The notes beneath the pieces are model-generated. The model worked only from the letters and a program-made list of their open reading frames with translations. It ran no database searches and was not told the DNA's origin. The translations under genes were made by a program, and so were the position numbers. A DNA stretch of 64,000 nucleotides from Devosia soli. Its GTDB lineage: Bacteria; Pseudomonadota; Alphaproteobacteria; Rhizobiales; Devosiaceae. Below are positions 17,366 to 24,878 of this stretch, piece after piece. The stretch is taken from the NCBI RefSeq assembly GCF_000970455.1, contig NZ_LAJG01000048.1, positions 186,001 through 250,000 of the forward strand, given 5' to 3'. The first letter of the stretch is position 1; each line of letters begins with the position of its first letter.

Positions 17366-18451
17366 ATGTCCCTGCCCGATCCCAAAATGCTGCTGCGCCT
17401 CGTCTTCACGATCGCCATCTCGGCGTTCGGCGGCGGTGTCGCGACGGTGCTTGGCCTGCCGGCGGGATGGCTCATGGGCGGCGCGCTGGGGGTGACCATA
17501 GCGGCCATGGCCGGGGCGCCGATTGTCCTCCCCGATGGCCTACGCAACGTCATCTTCGTGCTGATCGGCATGTCGATGGGCGCGAGCGTGGCGCCGGATA
17601 GTCTGTCCCTGCTTGCGAGCTGGCCGGTGAGCTTGGCGGCCCTGGCCATCGAACTCGTCGTCATCATCGCCTCTACCGGCTGGATGCTGACGCGGCTTTT
17701 CAGGCTCGATGCCGGCACTGCCTATCTCAGCTCCTTCCCCGGACATCTTTCTTTCGTCATGGGCATTGCCGCGACGGGCGTGGGCAATGCCCGCCAGATC
17801 GTGATCATCCAGGTCATTCGCATTCTGATGCTGACCATTGCCGTGCCGATCGGGGCAACCTTCCTGCCGATCGACCATTTCGAGGTCGCGCAAGCAACCG
17901 ACTTCCTCGATCCGCTGCAATTGCTGGCGCTGGCGCTCGGCTGCGTTGCCATGGGCATTGTGTTCATCCGCCTGAAAATCCCGGCCGGCATGGTGCTCGG
18001 CGCCATGGCCGCGGCGACAGCCGCCAAGCTCGGCGGGCTTTATTCTGAGGCCATGCCGACCCCGCTTGTCATCATCACCTTCGTCCTCACGGGCGCCATG
18101 ATTGGCTCTCGCTTCGTGGGCATCACGCGCAGCGAGTTCATGGCGGCCGCAAAGGGTGGGCTGATCGCCACCGCTATGACTATCGGCATCGTCACGATCA
18201 TGGCGCTGGCCGTGGCGCAGGTCGTCGACATGCCCTTCGGCCAGATCTGGCTTGGGCTCTCGCCCGGCGCGCTCGAAGGCATGGGCGCCCTCGGCATTGC
18301 GCTCGGCTATGACACCGCGTTCATCGCCGCGCACCATGTGATCCGCCTGCTCATGCTCAGCTTCGCCATTCCCGCCGTCGTCATGATCATTCGCTGGCAG
18401 GAGCAGCAAGCGACCCAGCTGCGCCACAATTCTGGGCAAGACAAGCATTGA
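17366..18451 (+). CDS. AbrB-family integral membrane protein (PF05145)
   Basis: 361 residues with 10-11 membrane segments arranged as an internal duplication, each half with a Gly/Ala/Pro motif (LPAGWLMGGALG in the first, LKIPAGMVLGAMAA in the second). Conserved FPGHLSF and SPGALEGMG segments are typical of the family, which is annotated as AbrB or putative ammonia monooxygenase and whose substrate is unknown. I prefer the ATG at 17366 over a TTG three codons upstream. It is followed closely by a small secreted protein gene. Confidence 0.85.
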   Translation: MSLPDPKMLLRLVFTIAISAFGGGVATVLGLPAGWLMGGALGVTIAAMAGAPIVLPDGLRNVIFVLIGMSMGASVAPDSLSLLASWPVSLAALAIELVVIIASTGWMLTRLFRLDAGTAYLSSFPGHLSFVMGIAATGVGNARQIVIIQVIRILMLTIAVPIGATFLPIDHFEVAQATDFLDPLQLLALALGCVAMGIVFIRLKIPAGMVLGAMAAATAAKLGGLYSEAMPTPLVIITFVLTGAMIGSRFVGITRSEFMAAAKGGLIATAMTIGIVTIMALAVAQVVDMPFGQIWLGLSPGALEGMGALGIALGYDTAFIAAHHVIRLLMLSFAIPAVVMIIRWQEQQATQLRHNSGQDKH

Positions 18452-18465
18452 TCCCGGAGACTGCC

Positions 18466-18765
18466 ATGACCCGTCATCTTTTCTTTGTCGTCGGCGCCCT
18501 GCTCCTAAGCGTTGCGAGCGTCAGAGCCGCCCCATTCTGCATCGACGATGCGCCGGATTTTGAAATTACTACCGGCTTTTCGATCGGGCAAAAGTTCACG
18601 GAAACCGATCGGAACGAGTTCGACCTCATGCACCTGCGGCAATTGGGGATCGATGCCACCCGTGTCGAGCGCTGGAACGGCTGCATAAGGGCTTTTGTGC
18701 GGAAGCCCGAAGGCGGAGAAGAAATGCAGTTCTTCCAACCCGGCACCTATGAGCGCGTCGAGTAA
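18466..18765 (+). CDS. Small secreted protein of unknown function
   Basis: 99 residues with a signal peptide ending at VRA-AP near residue 21. The mature part has two cysteines (PFCIDD and WNGCIR), likely a disulfide, in a compact mixed alpha/beta sequence. The start at 18466 has a GGAG site. It lies 14 bases after the AbrB-family gene and is probably co-transcribed with it. No family recognised. Confidence 0.7.
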   Translation: MTRHLFFVVGALLLSVASVRAAPFCIDDAPDFEITTGFSIGQKFTETDRNEFDLMHLRQLGIDATRVERWNGCIRAFVRKPEGGEEMQFFQPGTYERVE

Positions 18766-18800
18766 CCAGGCTCGTTTAGGCGGCCGACCCGCATAGAGGC

Positions 18801-18825
18801 GGAACGCAGGCGCAGCTGTTTCGTT
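18801..18825 (+). promoter_or_regulatory. EcfG-type general-stress promoter of ku (GGAAC-N16-CGTT)
   Basis: GGAAC at 18801-18805 and CGTT at 18822-18825 are separated by exactly 16 bases, the consensus of the alphaproteobacterial general-stress sigma factor (EcfG/RpoE2). It ends 23 bases before the ATG of the plus-strand ku gene. Confidence 0.8.
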
Positions 18826-18848
18826 TTGCCTCCAAATGGAGGGTCGTC

Positions 18849-19733
18849 ATGACAGCGCGCGCGGTTTGGAGCGGGGTGATCAAGATCGCCGAAGTCGTCT
18901 GCCCGGTGAAGATGTACACCGCGGCCACCACCTCTGACCGTATCGCGCTGCATATGGTCAATCGCAAAACCGGCAATCGCCTCAAGCGTCTCTATGTCGA
19001 TGAAAAGACCGACAAGCCGGTCGAGCGGGAAGATCAGGTCAAGGGCTACGAAACCAGCGAGGGTCATTATGTGATCCTCGAGCCCGAAGAAATCACCGCT
19101 GCCGTCCCCGATAGCGACAAGGTGCTCAAGGTCGATAGCTTCATCACCTGCAGCCAGATCGAAACGACGTATTTCGATCGCCCCTATTATCTCCTGCCCG
19201 CGTCCGACGCGACGGAAGAGGCCTTTATTCTCATCCGCGAAGCGTTGCGCGAGCAAAAGGCCGCTGCGATCGCCCATACCGTTCTTTTCCGGCGGCTGCG
19301 GCCTGTCTTGATCCGCGCGCACAAAAAGGGGCTGATCGCGACGACGCTCAATTTCGATTATGAAGTGCGCTCGTCCAAGCAGGCCTTCAAATCCATTCCC
19401 AAGCGCAAGATCGATCCGGAAATGCTCCAACTGGCCGAGCATATCCTCAAGACCAAAGCCGGCACGTTCGAGCCCGAAAAGTTCGAGGATCGCTACGAAG
19501 CTGCGTTGGCGGAACTGGTCAAGGCCAAGGTCGAAGGCCGCAAGGTCATTCCGCTCAGGCGCCCCGAGGTGACCAAGAAAAACGATCTTCTCGAAGCACT
19601 GCGCTTGAGCGCAGAGGGGAAGGGCGACGAAACAAACTCCGAGCGCAAGCCGCGCCAGCGCAAAGCTTCCGCTTCAACTAAGTCCAAACGAACGGCAGAC
19701 AAACCTGCCGCGCCGCGCCGCAAGGCGAGCTAG
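18849..19733 (+). CDS. ku: Ku DNA-end-binding protein, paralogue 1
   Basis: 294 residues. The Ku core (PF02735) spans about 5-200, starting AVWSGVIKIAEVVCPVKM and including DEKTDKPVEREDQVKGYE, the bridge-forming YFDRPYYL and a late EMLQLAEHILKTK helix. The C-terminus is a basic Lys/Arg/Ser tail of about 45 residues after LLEALRLSAEGK, a segment like the LigD-contacting motif. Ku binds broken DNA ends as a homodimer or heterodimer and recruits LigD for non-homologous end joining; no ligD is in this window. The gene has a GGAGGG ribosome site and a perfect EcfG-type promoter, and its end overlaps the convergent second ku gene by 4 bases. Confidence 0.95.
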   Translation: MTARAVWSGVIKIAEVVCPVKMYTAATTSDRIALHMVNRKTGNRLKRLYVDEKTDKPVEREDQVKGYETSEGHYVILEPEEITAAVPDSDKVLKVDSFITCSQIETTYFDRPYYLLPASDATEEAFILIREALREQKAAAIAHTVLFRRLRPVLIRAHKKGLIATTLNFDYEVRSSKQAFKSIPKRKIDPEMLQLAEHILKTKAGTFEPEKFEDRYEAALAELVKAKVEGRKVIPLRRPEVTKKNDLLEALRLSAEGKGDETNSERKPRQRKASASTKSKRTADKPAAPRRKAS

Positions 19734-20560
19734 CGGTTTCGGGACTTTTTAGGGCTCTCGGTCTCGGCTTTTCCCTCGAGGCTCTTCTTGAGCGCCGCCA
19801 TCAGGTCGATGACATTGCTGGGCTGAGCATCGCTTTCCGCCGGGGCCTCGGGCTTTTTGCGGCTCTTCTTTTCGGTCTTCTTGGATTTGATGATCTCGAG
19901 CAGCCGGTCTTGAACCGGATCGGCGACCATCTTTTCCGACCAGGTGGTCCTGCGATCCTCGATCAGCTTTTCGACCATGGCCAGCATCTTCTTGTCGACC
20001 GGCTTGTCGTCCACCTCCTCCCAATATTCGTTCTCGTCGCGCACTTCGTCGCCGAAGCGGAGCGTCCAGAGCACGATTCCTTCGTCCCAGGGCTGCAGCA
20101 TCACGGCACGCTCCCGCCCCCCGATGACGAGGCGCGCTATGCCCACCACATCCTGGTTGGCCATAGCCTGACGAATGACGATGAACGCTTCCTCGCTGAT
20201 TTCTGCATCCGGAACGACGAAATAGGGACTATCGAAATAGGTCCACTCGATCGAATCCGCTGGCGCAAATTCGTCGATATCGATGGTTCGAGCGCTTCCG
20301 AGCTGAACTGAATCGAGATCCTCTTCCTCAAGGATCACATAGTCGTCCTCGCCCTTCTCATAGGCCCGCGTCTGGTCATCCTTATCGACGCTCTTGCCGG
20401 TTACTGCATCGACGTAGCGGGTATAGATGCGATCGCCGGTCTTGCGGTTGAGCGTATGGAACTTGACTTTCTCGCCCTCGGTGGTTGCCGGGGTAAGCGT
20501 GACCGGACAAGTCACAAGCGAGAGTTTGAGAAAACCCTTCCAATAGGGACGAACGGCCAT
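19730..20560 (-). CDS. ku: Ku DNA-end-binding protein, paralogue 2
   Basis: 276 residues from the ATG preceded by AAGGAG. The Ku core begins RPYWKGFLKLSLVTCPV and includes DKDDQTRAYEKGEDDYV, TYFDSPYFV and a DKKMLAMVEKLIEDR helix. The C-terminal tail is Lys-rich and contains NVIDLMAALKKSLEGK, close to the motif that contacts LigD in bacterial Ku. It differs from paralogue 1 throughout, so the two are old paralogues rather than a recent duplication. A perfect EcfG-type promoter lies 25 bases upstream. In rhizobia with several Ku proteins some act as heterodimers, which could apply to this pair. Confidence 0.95.
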   Translation of the reverse strand: MAVRPYWKGFLKLSLVTCPVTLTPATTEGEKVKFHTLNRKTGDRIYTRYVDAVTGKSVDKDDQTRAYEKGEDDYVILEEEDLDSVQLGSARTIDIDEFAPADSIEWTYFDSPYFVVPDAEISEEAFIVIRQAMANQDVVGIARLVIGGRERAVMLQPWDEGIVLWTLRFGDEVRDENEYWEEVDDKPVDKKMLAMVEKLIEDRRTTWSEKMVADPVQDRLLEIIKSKKTEKKSRKKPEAPAESDAQPSNVIDLMAALKKSLEGKAETESPKKSRNR

Positions 20561-20584
20561 GGGACACTCCTTTTGGAAAGGCGC

Positions 20585-20610
20585 AACGTCCAATTGGCCC
20601 CGCCTGTTCC
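20585..20610 (-). promoter_or_regulatory. EcfG-type general-stress promoter of second ku (GGAAC-N17-CGTT)
   Basis: Read on the minus strand, GGAAC (20610-20606) and CGTT (20588-20585) are 17 bases apart, again matching the EcfG/RpoE2 consensus. It lies 25 bases upstream of the ku start, nearly the same geometry as for the other ku gene. Confidence 0.8.
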
Positions 20611-20651
20611 AGCTCGGCGCGGCGCAGCACATGGCTAACACCGTCACGAGC

Positions 20652-20684
20652 GGCAAAAAGAAAGGGAGGCCGAAGCCTCCCTTT
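20652..20684 (-). terminator. Rho-independent terminator of the stress operon
   Basis: A 10-bp stem AAAGGGAGGC/GCCTCCCTTT with a UUCG-type tetraloop (read on the minus strand) is followed by CTTTTTG. It lies just after the stop at 20690. Confidence 0.9.
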
Positions 20685-20689
20685 CCGCC

Positions 20690-21706
20690 TCAATGCGTCT
20701 GGTCTCGCATGGCGTTTGTGACGCCATCCTTGGTCTGGTGATAAAGCTCGCCGGCCTTATCGCGCGCATTCTCATAGACTTCGGCGACGCGCTCCTTGCC
20801 CTCTTCGTAGACGTCGGCGGCCGCATCGGTCACCTTGCCCTTGAGCTTGTCGGAGGCTTCACCCAAAACCGCATCCTCCTGCGGCGTGTGCGGCAGCGCG
20901 GAGCCAAGCGCGGCGCCGAGCGCGAAGGCCAGGGCGCCACCAACAAGCGGCTGATCCCGGAACTGGGTCATGATCGTCTGGTTGAGACTGTCGAGCTGTC
21001 CCTGAACCGAACCGGCCATCTGCCCAGCGCTCTCGCGCCCTGCCCCAGCGGCATTATGGAGCTTTTCGCGTGCCTTCTGCCAGGTGTGCGACGCCCAGCC
21101 GCTGGCTTCGTCGAGCATGTTTCCCGCCTCATCGCGGAACTGGTCGATGCGCTCGCCCGTGGCATTGGTGAAGCCACGGAAGCGGCTGCCCGTCTCGTCG
21201 ATGAAATGGCCGGCGCGATTGCCGGTTTCATCGGAAAAGGCGCGGAACCTGCGGCCCGCATCGTCGGCAAATTCACTGACCCGGCGGCCATGGATGTCGC
21301 TGGCGTGCCCCAGACGGCGCATGCTCGTGCCGCTGATGATGGCAACGGGATAATCGCCATATTCGTCTTCGTCGGCGACGGCATAGCCACGATTGCGGTT
21401 GATGCTGTCGTCCCAGGCACGGTCGCCGCTATGGTCGACTTTGGGCCCATTGTTCGGCTTGGCCATCAGCCAGGCAAGGCTGACGCCGAGCAGAGCAACC
21501 GGGAGCGGATTGGATGTGACCTGACGCTGCAGGGTCGAGACGAATTCGCCGCCACCGCCCTTGGTATAGGCGAGGAGCTCATCGACGAGCTGCCCGGGCG
21601 AAAGCTTGGCCTGGATTTCGTCGATGGTATTTTCGACGCGGCTGCGCTGCATTTCGATTTCACGTTGCAGCTCGGCCGAGCTCTTGTGTTCGTTCTCATA
21701 AGCCAT
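20690..21706 (-). CDS. DUF3618-containing protein with long amphipathic tail
   Basis: 338 residues. The N-terminus (about 8-55) matches the DUF3618 pattern: ELQREIEMQRSRVENTIDEI followed by LSPGQLVDEL. A hydrophobic stretch follows (NPLPVALLGVSLAWLMA). The rest is charged and helical, with a repeated block of about 11 residues near 140-190 (RAFSDETGNRAG, HFIDETGSRFRG, GFTNATGERID, QFRDEAGNML), a second hydrophobic Gly/Ala segment (VGGALAFALGAALGSALP) and a final coiled-coil-like helix. Such proteins are found with stress and envelope genes in alphaproteobacteria; the function is unknown. Its start overlaps the upstream stop (TGATG). Confidence 0.8.
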   Translation of the reverse strand: MAYENEHKSSAELQREIEMQRSRVENTIDEIQAKLSPGQLVDELLAYTKGGGGEFVSTLQRQVTSNPLPVALLGVSLAWLMAKPNNGPKVDHSGDRAWDDSINRNRGYAVADEDEYGDYPVAIISGTSMRRLGHASDIHGRRVSEFADDAGRRFRAFSDETGNRAGHFIDETGSRFRGFTNATGERIDQFRDEAGNMLDEASGWASHTWQKAREKLHNAAGAGRESAGQMAGSVQGQLDSLNQTIMTQFRDQPLVGGALAFALGAALGSALPHTPQEDAVLGEASDKLKGKVTDAAADVYEEGKERVAEVYENARDKAGELYHQTKDGVTNAMRDQTH

Positions 21707-22122
21707 CACAGCCTCTCTTTCACGATGCCAGCGTCACGGCCGAGCGAGCTGGCCGTGCGATTCATGCTCAGATTGCTTGCCTTGAGCGCGTTGAGCCCTC
21801 GGGAAAGGAACATCCACCCGATCAGCCCGACGACGACCGTCACGATCAGCGCTGCAAAGGCGGTGGAAAGCGTCGGATCGACCCCGGCATTGACCATCCA
21901 GGCCGCGAGGATCGAAACAATGGCGCTCAACAGGACGCCCAGTGCGCCAAGCAGCAATACGCCGCCGATCGCCAGGGCGCTTGCCGCACCCATGACTTCG
22001 GAAAGCTTTTCGGACGCCTCGGTTTTGGCGAGCTGAACTTCCTTGCGGAAGAGATTGGAAAGATCGCCGACAAGGCCGCCGAGCAGTTCGGCAAGCGGCC
22101 GGCTTTCATGAACCTGAGACAT
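21706..22122 (-). CDS. Phage-holin-superfamily-III-like membrane protein (PF07332)
   Basis: 138 residues. An N-terminal amphipathic region (LAELLGGLVGDLSNLFRKEVQLAKTE) resembles the actinobacterial Holin-X family. Two long hydrophobic helices (about 48-78 and 85-110) and a short basic tail follow. Such proteins are not necessarily lytic; many sit in envelope-stress operons beside DUF3618 and YtxH-like proteins, as here. Both ends overlap neighbours as TGATG, so the three genes form one translationally coupled operon. Confidence 0.8.
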   Translation of the reverse strand: MSQVHESRPLAELLGGLVGDLSNLFRKEVQLAKTEASEKLSEVMGAASALAIGGVLLLGALGVLLSAIVSILAAWMVNAGVDPTLSTAFAALIVTVVVGLIGWMFLSRGLNALKASNLSMNRTASSLGRDAGIVKERL

Positions 22123-22766
22123 CAAACGCCTCCCGTCTGGCCGCTATAGCCATTGCCGGTCGTCGTCGAACCGGCGCTCTCGGGCTTATATGTATTGTTC
22201 GAATAGGACGGGGTCTCGACCGGTTGAACTGTCGAGGATTGCGGCTGGGATTGCGCGGTGCTGCGGCGATGGGCCGAAGCGGCGGCAAAGCGGCTCGCCA
22301 CGAAGCCTGCAAGCGCTGCTGCGCCCAAAAAGGCGACGGGCTGCTTGCGCCCAAAATCCTGCGCCGCGCCCATCAGGTCGTCGACATCGCGATTTTCGAT
22401 TTGCCGCCCGAAATCGGACAGGCTGCGCGAGATATCGCGCGCATACCGGGCGATGGTCTGCTGCTCGGTGCCTTCGAGCTCATTGGCGACCTTATCGAGC
22501 GCCGATGCGACGCCGCTGATTTGGCCAGCAGCGAGATCCTTTTGCTCGGAGGCGAAAGACTTTGCCTTTTCGGTCACTTCGCCCGCCTTGGCCTTGGCTT
22601 CTTCGCCAAGATTGCGAACGTCTTCGGCAGCGCGACTCTTGACCGCGTCAAGATGTTCCTTGGCCTGGGAGCCGACCTGGCTCAAATCCCGGCTCGCCTG
22701 GTCCTGCAATTGCGTGTTGCTGGTCCCGGCATAGGCGCCAGGCTCTCTTGGATCCTCGATGCTCAT
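22122..22766 (-). CDS. YtxH-like/late-embryogenesis-like helical membrane protein
   Basis: 214 residues. The first 90 residues form a charged Ala/Lys/Glu-rich helix with a heptad-like pattern (for example SRAAEDVRNLGEEAKAKAGE), similar to LEA and YtxH proteins. A helix with DISRSLSDFGRQIENRD follows, then a single membrane segment (PVAFLGAAALAGFVASRFA) and a Gln/Ser/Thr-rich disordered tail. The start is the ATG with a GAGGA site. It heads the three-gene operon. Function is unknown; an envelope-stress or desiccation role is inferred. Confidence 0.75.
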   Translation of the reverse strand: MSIEDPREPGAYAGTSNTQLQDQASRDLSQVGSQAKEHLDAVKSRAAEDVRNLGEEAKAKAGEVTEKAKSFASEQKDLAAGQISGVASALDKVANELEGTEQQTIARYARDISRSLSDFGRQIENRDVDDLMGAAQDFGRKQPVAFLGAAALAGFVASRFAAASAHRRSTAQSQPQSSTVQPVETPSYSNNTYKPESAGSTTTGNGYSGQTGGV

Positions 22767-23109
22767 CGGCAAGTTCCTCTTCTTGTGGCAGTCGGGAGAC
22801 AGCCGCCATGCCGGGTGAATGGGTCTTGGACCACGAGGGTTCCTGAACCCTGATCAATCCGATGGCATCGGAAAAGGTTTGAAAGGACAGAATGGCGCCT
22901 GGCGCAAAGCTCTGTCGGCATGCGCGTCCAACCAAACGAGAACCACGCGAGCCCAGATTAATTGGGGTTGCCGAACTTTCAACGCCAGAGGCAATAGTCC
23001 GGATGACGAGGCGCCAAGCGCCACTCTGAGCAAACGGTCTGAAACTTCCCCAGAAGCCGCAATCAAAGGCCAACTTTATCGCGGGTTAATGAGGGCCGGC
23101 CGCGCGGTC
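22767..23109. other. Intergenic region upstream of the three-gene stress operon
   Basis: 343 bases between two minus-strand genes. No convincing gene is seen. On the minus strand at 22843-22818 there is GGAAC-N17-CATT, one base off the EcfG consensus in the -10 element and 52 bases upstream of the operon start, a plausible stress promoter. A short inverted repeat (GGGTT/AACCC) overlaps it. Confidence 0.45.
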
Positions 23110-23916
23110 TCAGTCGTGGCGGGTCAAAGTGACCTCTTCGGTCACTGCGCTTTGCGGCACGATACGGAGGACCGTCGCCGTCTGCGCGTCGAGCCCCGTG
23201 GCCAGACGAACATAGGCATCGGTGGGACACATCACCGCCTGCGGATCAAAACCGATCCAGCCCAGCCCATCATCCAGCGCTTCCGCCCAAGCATGTAGGC
23301 AACCGCCATCCGCATCCTCGCCAAGCCGGTAGCCGGCGACGAAGCGTGCGGGAATATTGAGCGCCCGCGCTGCCGCGATAAAAAGATGTACGTGCTCGGC
23401 TGCCGAAGGCGGTTCGGCCGCTTCAGCGCCGCCCTGGCGTTGCACCTGCCCGCCATCGGCCTGCATCTGGGTGGGGACGGGTTCGTTGTGCGCCAGGTTC
23501 GATCGGACGTCGGCCATCAGCCCATGAAGAAGGTCGAGCCGGCTGACGCTGCGCCCGCGATAGGCCTCGACGAAGTCGGGCTCGGATCGCGTCGCCTCGG
23601 TCAGCCGTCGATAAAGCGCCGGCATCGGTTCGCCCGGCGGCCGCCCGAGAACGCCGTGGGTATCCCGCGTCGTCACCGTGCCGCGCACCCTGATCAGCAG
23701 CTCCTCGCCTTCCGGCTTGGTCTGATTGACGAGATGGGCGGTGTTGCCGAAGCCATCGATGAGCCGCCCGGCATTGCCGATGCCAGGCGCCTCGACGCTC
23801 CAGCTCTCGACTGTCTGGCTCTGTCCGCTCGGCGGGGTCAGCAGCAGGTGCAAGACCGCCTGCCCTGTTCCGGGCGGCAGGGTCACGCGCAGCTTATGTT
23901 CGATGCCAATTCGCAT
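23110..23916 (-). CDS. Transglutaminase-like protein apparently lacking the catalytic cysteine
   Basis: 268 residues. The N-terminal beta domain (1-85) has EHKLRVTLPPG and the DGFGN motif typical of bacterial transglutaminase-like proteins. The core follows with HLFIAAARALNIPARFVAGY (177-196), HAWAE with the triad His (209) and GWIGFDP with Asp224. Where relatives read GVCQDFAH, this protein has PSAAEHVH, so the nucleophile position is Ala172. It is the last gene of an operon with an alpha-E protein and a permuted ATP-grasp enzyme, a widespread set thought to modify or cross-link a peptide. If the alignment is right, this member binds rather than cleaves or ligates its substrate. Confidence 0.82.
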   Translation of the reverse strand: MRIGIEHKLRVTLPPGTGQAVLHLLLTPPSGQSQTVESWSVEAPGIGNAGRLIDGFGNTAHLVNQTKPEGEELLIRVRGTVTTRDTHGVLGRPPGEPMPALYRRLTEATRSEPDFVEAYRGRSVSRLDLLHGLMADVRSNLAHNEPVPTQMQADGGQVQRQGGAEAAEPPSAAEHVHLFIAAARALNIPARFVAGYRLGEDADGGCLHAWAEALDDGLGWIGFDPQAVMCPTDAYVRLATGLDAQTATVLRIVPQSAVTEEVTLTRHD

Positions 23917-23923
23917 TCCGCGC

Positions 23924-24874
23924 TCAATAGAAGTTGTAGCTCACTGACAGGGCATCGGTGACGCGATTGTTCCTGTCGATGAAATCGTTGAGAAATTCGT
24001 GGAGCCCATGGGCAAAGATCTTGTCCATGTCGGTTCCTTCCACCAGCCTCAGCAGATCGTCGATCGCATCCTGGCAGGCCTCGCGCCGACCGTAGATCTT
24101 GGCCAGAAGATCGAGGTTCTGCTGCACGAAGCGCGCACAATAAACCAGAGACCGCGGCATCTCCGGACGAAGGATCAGGAAATCGGCGATGTTATGCGCC
24201 TTGTAGCGGTCATGATAGACGTGCCCATAGGCGCGATGGGCTGAGGCGGCGCGCAGGATCAGCGTCCATTGCTGGATGTCGATCTCGCCCCCGACAAGGC
24301 TTGAGCGCGGCAAGAGCACATAATATTTCATGTCGAGAATGCGGGCCGTATTGTCCGCACGCTCGACGAAATTGCCGGCCTGCAGAAACGCAAAGCCATC
24401 ATCGCGCAAGATCGTGCCGAGCAGCGCGCCGCGGAATTCATGGCTGCGCTGGCGCACCCATTGCAAAAGTCCGAGGAGCTTGGCGCCGCGCACGTCGCGC
24501 GGCTTGATCTGCGAAAATTCGAGCCAGGCCCCGTTCATGCTCTCCCACATGTCCGTTGTCAGCGCGGTGCGCACCGATCGCGCATTGGTGCGCGCGGCCT
24601 GAAGGCAGGAATAGACCGAGGATGGGTTGGCGGGGTCGAACATCATGAAATGGGCGACGGTATCGACATCGGCCACGTCGTGCCGCTCGGCAAAGGCTTC
24701 GTCCATTTCGGCCGCCTGCAGCATGGAAACCAGATGCTCGCTGGCCCCGCCTTCGCGGCGGCTGGTCAGCGACATGCGGTACCCCACTTCAAGGAGGCGA
24801 GCCATGTTTTCGGCGCGCTCGACATAGCGCGACATCCAGAAGAGATTTTGGGCAGTGCGTCCAAGCATGGTCAT
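23924..24874 (-). CDS. Alpha-E domain protein
   Basis: 316 residues, all-helical. The start MTMLGRTAQNLFWMSRYVERAENMARLLEVGY is the family hallmark (segments LFWMSRYVERAE and ARLLEVGYRM); only short parts are quoted as key residues. Later motifs are FVERADNTARILDMKYY and a C-terminal EFLNDFIDRN segment. Alpha-E proteins almost always accompany the circularly permuted ATP-grasp enzyme and a transglutaminase, as here; their biochemistry is not established. The start is 4 bases after the ATP-grasp stop, and the stop is 7 bases before the transglutaminase-like start. Confidence 0.92.
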   Translation of the reverse strand: MTMLGRTAQNLFWMSRYVERAENMARLLEVGYRMSLTSRREGGASEHLVSMLQAAEMDEAFAERHDVADVDTVAHFMMFDPANPSSVYSCLQAARTNARSVRTALTTDMWESMNGAWLEFSQIKPRDVRGAKLLGLLQWVRQRSHEFRGALLGTILRDDGFAFLQAGNFVERADNTARILDMKYYVLLPRSSLVGGEIDIQQWTLILRAASAHRAYGHVYHDRYKAHNIADFLILRPEMPRSLVYCARFVQQNLDLLAKIYGRREACQDAIDDLLRLVEGTDMDKIFAHGLHEFLNDFIDRNNRVTDALSVSYNFY

Positions 24875-24878
24875 GGGC

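Noticed and set aside
17366-18451. AbrB-type DNA-binding regulator
   Set aside because: The name AbrB is misleading here: the protein is an integral membrane protein with an internal duplication and no DNA-binding domain.
21706-22122. Prophage lysis gene
   Set aside because: The protein resembles a holin superfamily member, but it is embedded in a coupled operon with DUF3618 and LEA-like proteins and no lysin or other phage gene is near. An envelope-stress role fits better.
22854-23066. Minus-strand 70-codon frame in the intergenic region
   Set aside because: No ribosome site, no membrane or domain pattern, and composition like non-coding sequence.
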